A stretch of 64,000 nt of DNA from Kingdonia uniflora. Taxonomy: Eukaryota > Streptophyta > Magnoliopsida > Ranunculales > Circaeasteraceae. The stretch lies in NCBI GenBank assembly GCA_014058105.1, contig JACGCM010002493.1, positions 992,001 to 1,056,000 of the forward strand. Direction: 5' to 3'. Under the pieces are notes generated by a model. It was not told where the DNA came from and did not search any database. It saw nothing but the letters and a program-made list of their open reading frames with translations. Every line of letters starts with the position of its first letter. The first letter of the stretch is position 1. Of the stretch, positions 59,270-64,000 are shown piece by piece. A program made the translations under genes and the position numbers.

Positions 59270-59864
59270 CCTGTACTAAAAGACCCACAATCTTCTGCTT
59301 TACCCGTACGTTTTATAGAGATTGACCGCTCCCGTTGTTTCTCCAACATTTTTTTCTTACGAGATGAAGCATTTTCTACCAAATTATACTCAGAACTCAA
59401 ACATTTCTTCAATCTAGATACACTGGTTACGCCATTTTTTTTTTCTCTATAGCTATTGATAATTTATGAGGGAGAGAGAGACGAGTTTTTATACTCTCCC
59501 TCAGTTTATGAAATGATGGCTCATTCAAACAAGTGTCTGTCACCTTTACTGTCTCTACAGGCATATCTTTTTATCTCACAACATCATCATGACTTTTGTA
59601 ATAACGTCTACTGTCATCACGTCTATCTCTACCTTCTACCATTAAAAAATGTTGTCCCTCTTTACCAAAACAATATACACGATCAATCACCTTACTTTTA
59701 TATTCAACCAAGATCATACTACAATATACATCATTCCTAAAAATAACAACATATTCAAAATTAACTACATAGCTATTAGAATTAAACAGATGTAATCCAT
59801 AATATTTACCACATGAATAGTTAGCAAACACATTAATCTTATTTATTTTAGTTCGCAGATTCAA
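59270..59864 (-). other. Antisense frames, large Tat element
   Basis: Frame 59864-59571 (97 codons: MNLRTKINKINVFANYSCGK, FEYVVIFRNDVYCSMILVEY, GRDRRDDSRRYYKSHDD) is followed at 59430-59270 by VTSVSRLKKCLSSEYNLVEN, ASSRKKKMLEKQRERSISIK, a strongly basic stretch. The latter resembles in composition the basic ORF of the nested element. Family unknown. Confidence 0.4.
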
Positions 59865-60187
59865 TCTGTATTATTCTTCATTCAACAGATAACAATAACA
59901 AGACACTGCAAACAAATTAATTTTTTATTTCATGCTCTCAAAATTCGAGGTTATAATCACATGTAGTTACATTTAAAGTTGCCCGGATGATTCACTATAC
60001 CATAGGGTATTATCTACCCTCCTGTTATTCTCTCATCCTCTTCAGTAAGTTTGTCCCGTTCGATCTCTCGAACAACTTCTTCTTACAAAGTTGCATCCAG
60101 CAGCAACTCACGAAACACATCACACCAGAAAAAGTGATCATACTCTACACGCCTGCCTTTGCCATCTAACCTGCCTAACTTCAACAG

Positions 60188-60379
60188 CTACTCAGGTTGT
60201 ACGGCATCATGAGGTAATAGGAAAAAGTAGCATTCACAAAGTTTATCCACTTTGATATTCAACCTACCTTTCGCTGCATGATGAACACGCTGAGAACGTG
60301 TCCTTACCATGGTCACTTGTAACCAATCAACAACAAGCTTTTCCTGCACAAGATATAAGGCATAACATATAAGGATCAA
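60188..60379 (-). other. Antisense frame with VRTRSQ motif, large Tat element
   Basis: MVRTRSQRVHHAAKGRLNIK starts at 60310 and is the counterpart of the N-terminus of the 143-aa ORF at 54903-54472. It ends at a stop after about 40 codons, so this copy is truncated or spliced. Confidence 0.5.
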
Positions 60380-61239
60380 TACTTTATATAGCCAACATGA
60401 AGATCTATGGGCACCATCAAAATTGTATCCCCAACAAATTTTGAGGAAGGAGATATTTTACAAGAACAAACTTTTAGAAACAAGAATATCAGCAGAAGCC
60501 CGAGAATATTTTAACAGCCAATACTTTCCATTTTATGAAGTATCTCCTCAGATCTTATTCACACAGATAACACATCCACAAGGAATATTCAAGTACCTCC
60601 AGCACTAGCTCCAACAAAGTACATACGGACAAATATTATTTACCTACCTACATCAAGACGTTTTTCAGTCAGTTCGAATAGCTCGTGTACATACCAGTCA
60701 TCCTATCGACTTGTTTGTCTGCATTCACTAAACAACCTTATTACAATTTTGGACTCCCCTTTTTTCAACCTTAATTTCTACTACCTTTACTAATATACGA
60801 ACTAAGTTCACTACAGTTCAATTTAATCATAGATATTCCACAACAACTTGATGTCTATCACACCAACATATTTCTAGAACTCATTTCCATTATTTTTAAA
60901 TTCTCACATTGGATTTATATGCAGTTCGAATTATTATTTTCATTTCCCAGTGCTCAACAAGTCAGTTCACAAAGAATACTATACATATAAAGTTGAAGTT
61001 TGCAATACAGCATAAAGTTGGCAGAACAAAGATATTTTAATAGTTTGAATATTTCTTACATCTCAGACTACAAAATTCTTTACATATAACAAGTCTTCCA
61101 GACATTCTTTACAGATTATTTTGCAGATTACATTAAATCAGTTCCCACTCAGAAACTCTTCCTCAATTTTTTTTTAAGAAGATTAAAAATTGAAGCATGC
61201 TTCCAAACATTGATCCCCTGTAAGAATAGCCCTGGGATT

Positions 61240-61554
61240 TTAGGAACTTGAAATCACTAAGAGAGTTAAGGTGCTCGTGCTTGAATCACCCCTCCGTGGA
61301 AATATCTTCTTCGCGAGAAAAGACAATGATTGTGCGGAAGAAAAAATCCCTCCACCACCGTCTCTTCCACCATAACCCCTACCACCTCGCGTGACAGAGA
61401 AGGAAGAAGGGTCATATTTCTTTGATAGAACCCACTCCCCAGTAGGGTACTGGTGAGACTCCCTCGAACGAATGCATACCACTTCATCTTCAGCTGTAGC
61501 AGCTTCCTCCGCCAGCTGACATAGCCTATTCCTGCGGTACTCCTCCGATGTCAA
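61240..61554 (-). other. Antisense ORF with RGG box, 104 aa
   Basis: An uninterrupted minus-strand frame near the 3' LTR of the large element: MTSEEYRRNRLCQLAEEAAT, AEDEVVCIRSRESHQYP, then SVTRGGRGYGGRDGGGG. The first part is a charged helix. The Arg/Gly tract is a typical RGG/GAR motif, which in known proteins binds RNA. A degraded counterpart sits at 55990-55690 in the nested element. It could be the first exon of the antisense gene. Confidence 0.55.
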
Positions 61555-62116
61555 CAGATATTGAAATCACACCACTTGATGATGATGGTCATCCTCTGCC
61601 CCCACCACCTATTCATATGTCATACCATGGAAGGTAGGACTCACCGAAATTAGCGTAGGAAGACTCAAGGACTGATCCCAAAGTATTGAAAGCAAAATTC
61701 TTCCACTTTTGCAAGAATCCTAGCCTCTCGAGACTGTTGTCTAGTAGTTACCATCCACTCAACAAAAAAAGGACACAAACAAATAGTAGAAAGACTATAA
61801 AAAACATAAGGAAAAATATAGAAGGCAAAGTTCAGAGAAACATTTGGTTAATCACAACTACAACAGCAAGCCAGAGTGTTATTTATACTATAAACAACAT
61901 TAAAGATGACTTTCCAAAATTCTCAATGTCAGAAGGAATTCCCATGCAATAATATTGACCATAACCATTGGTTCTAGGAAACCCAACAGCCACAACAGAT
62001 ATTCATGAAGACGTATTGGAAATGATTCCCCAATATTAAATACAGTATTAATAAATCTTCTCGACCAACACCACTCGACCATACTGGTTCTCGTACTATT
62101 AGCCGATAGGGGCGGT

Positions 62117-62685
62117 TGTAGTGGCTTATTCTGCATATCGAACTCAAGCTTCATCTATGACCATCATACGGCCACTCGACCTCATCAACATACACATGGC
62201 ACATTTAAGGCACATTATGAAAATGGTTAGAGTTCTTATTCATCATTTTTGACCTCTACATCAATTGTTCAAGTCAACAAGCACTTCATCATTAATGAAG
62301 CTGTTATAAGACAGTAAGATCAGACCATTACACAATCAGTTCAGAGACTATCAAATATATATTGTAACGTCCATCATTAAGAATAATAATGTTCATCAAA
62401 TAGTCATATTATAAGACCTATAAATAGGACTAGAGAATTCTAGATAAAGGACGGATAAATTCTTACTCAACACTATACTAAAATACTCAGAGCATCCTTT
62501 GTAATAGCTAAAAACTATCAATAATATATCTCCTTCTAAAATGCCCAAGAGGGGTCATAGTTTTTAACCTATTCAAAGGTTTTTCACGCTAAACTTTGTG
62601 CTAGTATTCGTTCATTGTTTATCTAAACGCTCAGATTATCTTTGGTGTAAAAACTAAGTTCAAAATACAAAATTAGGCTATTACA
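62117..62685 (+). repeat. 3' LTR of the large Tat element
   Basis: 569 bp. Matches 34133-34689 throughout, including 'cctataaataggac' and 'tttgtgctagtattcgttca'. Preceded by the purine tract GATAGGGGCGGT, followed by CAAGG. Confidence 0.95.
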
Positions 62686-62980
62686 CAAGGCTTGATGTGC
62701 TCGATGTGGGATTATATATCTCAACATTCCCCCTCACGTGTGGAGTAATTTATGGGCTCAACAAGTGGACAAAAATATATGGGTGACGCAGAGTAGCACG
62801 TGGGATGTTGGACTCGACACGTGGAAGAAATGCCCGCCCTGATACTAAATTAGATCTGGGGGTTCCATCTTAAAACCAATTGGCAATCAGATGAGCAGCC
62901 TCAGGATCTTATATTTTGAGGTGCAAGGTAGAAGGGCTTAAATCCGTAGCTCAAATGGCCTCTTACACCAAATATACATG
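62686..62980. repeat. Dispersed repeat that hosts the Tat insertion
   Basis: 'ccaattggcaatcagatgag' with 'ttatattttgaggtgcaagg' (62878-62938) repeats the sequence just before the 5' LTR at 34085-34132. Without the insertion the two lie about 250 bp apart in tandem. The stretch 'gatgtgggattatatatctc' with 'ccccctcacgtgtgga' is of a kind seen often in plant intergenic DNA. Confidence 0.55.
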
Positions 62981-64000
62981 TGTCATAAATATAGTAAAAA
63001 TATGATATTAATTGACACAGGTTTTAGTGTGGAAACCTTTGAATAGGTAAAACCACGACCTTAGATCGAGAATTTAGTAAGAATAACTTTATTGCTTAAA
63101 ACTGCTGAATATTGAATACAATTTGAGATCTTTTGAGATGAATCACCTCTTTCTTTCATTCTTTTGTCTGTAATACCTTTTATAGGTTTTATCCCCGGTT
63201 CGTTTATGTGTCAGTACGTTCTGCTAGATTGGGGGAATAGTGGAGGTTTTTCCTGTAACTGCTAGTTTGTGGGAGATAGGATCTTGACTCATTCTATTTT
63301 ACTTGAAGTGTTCCAGCCACGTTCCCCCTTAGTTCGTGGTCCAAGTGTTAATGTTGATAGGATGCATGTTATGTATCTACTACGTGAGTCTGGTACTGTA
63401 TTAGTTTATTTTTACTCTAGCTCAAGGAATAAGTCCCGACAATCGCCCCCTCTCAGCTGAAGGTATGGGTGTCTTGATTTGAGACGTTCCAATCAAGCTT
63501 AGTATTGGAAATTAGCTTGCCGTTTTGACAAATTAAATGTTGGATTTGTTGACGCGACATTCTTCTGAGTTGAAATTGTAATTGACTATTGGAGACTGAA
63601 CTGATGTATTGAAGTTGACTGTTGGAGTTCCCAGAAACTGTTTCTTTTAAGGATGATTGTATTAAAATTCATTGTCAGTATTGAATATAATTTATACTAT
63701 AAGTATCTGCCTATGTTTCCCTAACCGTTATTCCTCTATAGGTACATTCTCTTATTCTTAGATTCTTTTGTAAAGAGTTTTTTGCAAGTACAATGCTGAC
63801 GATAAGAGGCCAAACCCATGAGACCAGAGTTCTAGCTAAGGTATAGGAGTTTCAGCTCTACTACTTTGGGACCCAGTCCCTCGAGGATACGACCCCTATC
63901 CATATTCGTTCTACCTACCATGGTATGACCAATGAGGAGGTGGAGGAGGTAGATGATGATTATTATCAAATGGTGCACTTTTACTACATCATGATTAGGG
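62981..64000 (-). mobile_element. 3' end of a third, Tat-like LTR element
   Basis: A 3' LTR (62981-63441) reads on the minus strand: start TGTCGGGAC, end ATGACA, TATA box CCTATAAAAGG (63177-63187), U5 'aaggtcgtggttttacctat' as in the other Tat LTRs. The purine tract (minus strand GAGAGGGGGCGAT) lies at 63442-63454. The internal part runs to the window edge, where a plus-strand, hence antisense, frame begins at 63793. Confidence 0.75.
63793..64000 (+). other. Possible antisense ORF start of the third element
   Basis: MLTIRGQTHETRVLAKV, a stop, then in the same frame EFQLYYFGTQSLEDTTPIHI and NEEVEEVDDDYYQM. The start resembles MVRTRSQ.. of the other two elements in position, strand and pattern (x-x-R-x-Q). 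It is cut by the window edge. Confidence 0.35.

Larger units (their letters stand above)
34133..62685 (+). mobile_element. Tat-type Ty3-gypsy element, 28.5 kb with nested insertions
   Basis: The 5' LTR is 34133-34689 and the 3' LTR is 62117-62685. Both start TGTA and end TACA, with a perfect duplication CAAGG (34128-34132 and 62686-62690). The primer site after the 5' LTR reads TTTGGCTCCGTCTGTTGGAA, the Tat/gypsy type. The purine tract is GATAGGGGCGG before the 3' LTR. Gag, protease, reverse transcriptase, RNase H and integrase follow in gypsy order on the plus strand, to about 46684. From 46690 to 62116 there is no gag-pol but tandem repeats and antisense frames, as in Tat/Retand elements. 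A LINE (about 37.28-43.3 kb) and a second Tat element (50389-57050) are inserted. All pol frames are broken. Confidence 0.95.

Overview
The window is nuclear DNA of a flowering plant, most likely a eudicot with a repeat-rich genome. This rests on the host genes seen: a DUF688 protein, a GT43 xylan glycosyltransferase relic, plant subtilases and a captured proteasome alpha-5 gene with plant-like introns. The transposons agree: Ty1-copia, Tat-type Ty3-gypsy, a plant L1 with RNase H, hAT elements and a plant mobile domain gene. The species cannot be named from the sequence. I saw no tRNA, rRNA, CRISPR array or prokaryotic feature.

Layout. 1-2340: decayed plant mobile domain (PMD) gene on the minus strand, next to LTR-like sequence rich in a TCGTTCGAACGA word. 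2866-11180: degenerate copia element on the minus strand, with both LTRs and a near-perfect 5-bp target duplication; its 5' LTR carries a hAT-like insertion (10201-11007) with an 8-bp duplication. 12098-14490: a local segmental duplication interrupted by a 761-bp solo LTR (13096-13856, duplication TGTTC). 18222-23636: a subtilase pseudogene on the minus strand, broken by another LTR of the same family (20483-21778, duplication TCTCA) that itself holds a further LTR-like insert. A second subtilase tail lies beside it, and two copies of a hairpin-bearing repeat flank the locus. 23637-27880: AT-rich with no gene seen. 27880-29117: GT43 pseudogene. 29563-30099: the only intact, ordinary host gene, a DUF688 protein. 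30858-32787: a hAT element with an exact 8-bp duplication that carries introns and exons of proteasome subunit alpha-5. 32880-33900: LTR-like sequence with the TTCGAA word and a 71-bp tandem repeat.

34133-62685 is one nested Tat-type gypsy element of 28.5 kb with its duplication CAAGG intact. It contains a decayed L1 LINE (about 37.28-43.3 kb, minus strand) and a second, internally deleted Tat element (50389-57050, duplication AGCAG). 62981-64000 is the 3' end of a third, Tat-like element on the minus strand.

The most unusual content is the region between integrase and 3' LTR in the Tat elements. It is filled with reading frames on the opposite strand to gag-pol: an Arg/Gly (RGG) protein, a protein with a VRTRSQ motif, a Cys-cluster protein, and coiled-coil proteins with acidic tails. 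Matching parts occur in the same order in the large and the nested element, and a candidate start of the same kind occurs in the third. Antisense ORFs are known in Tat/Retand-type elements, but this multi-part set deserves a direct look. Two other leads are the TTCGAA-centred palindrome clusters that sit upstream of TATA boxes in several LTRs, and a hairpin repeat whose two copies differ by a compensated base pair.
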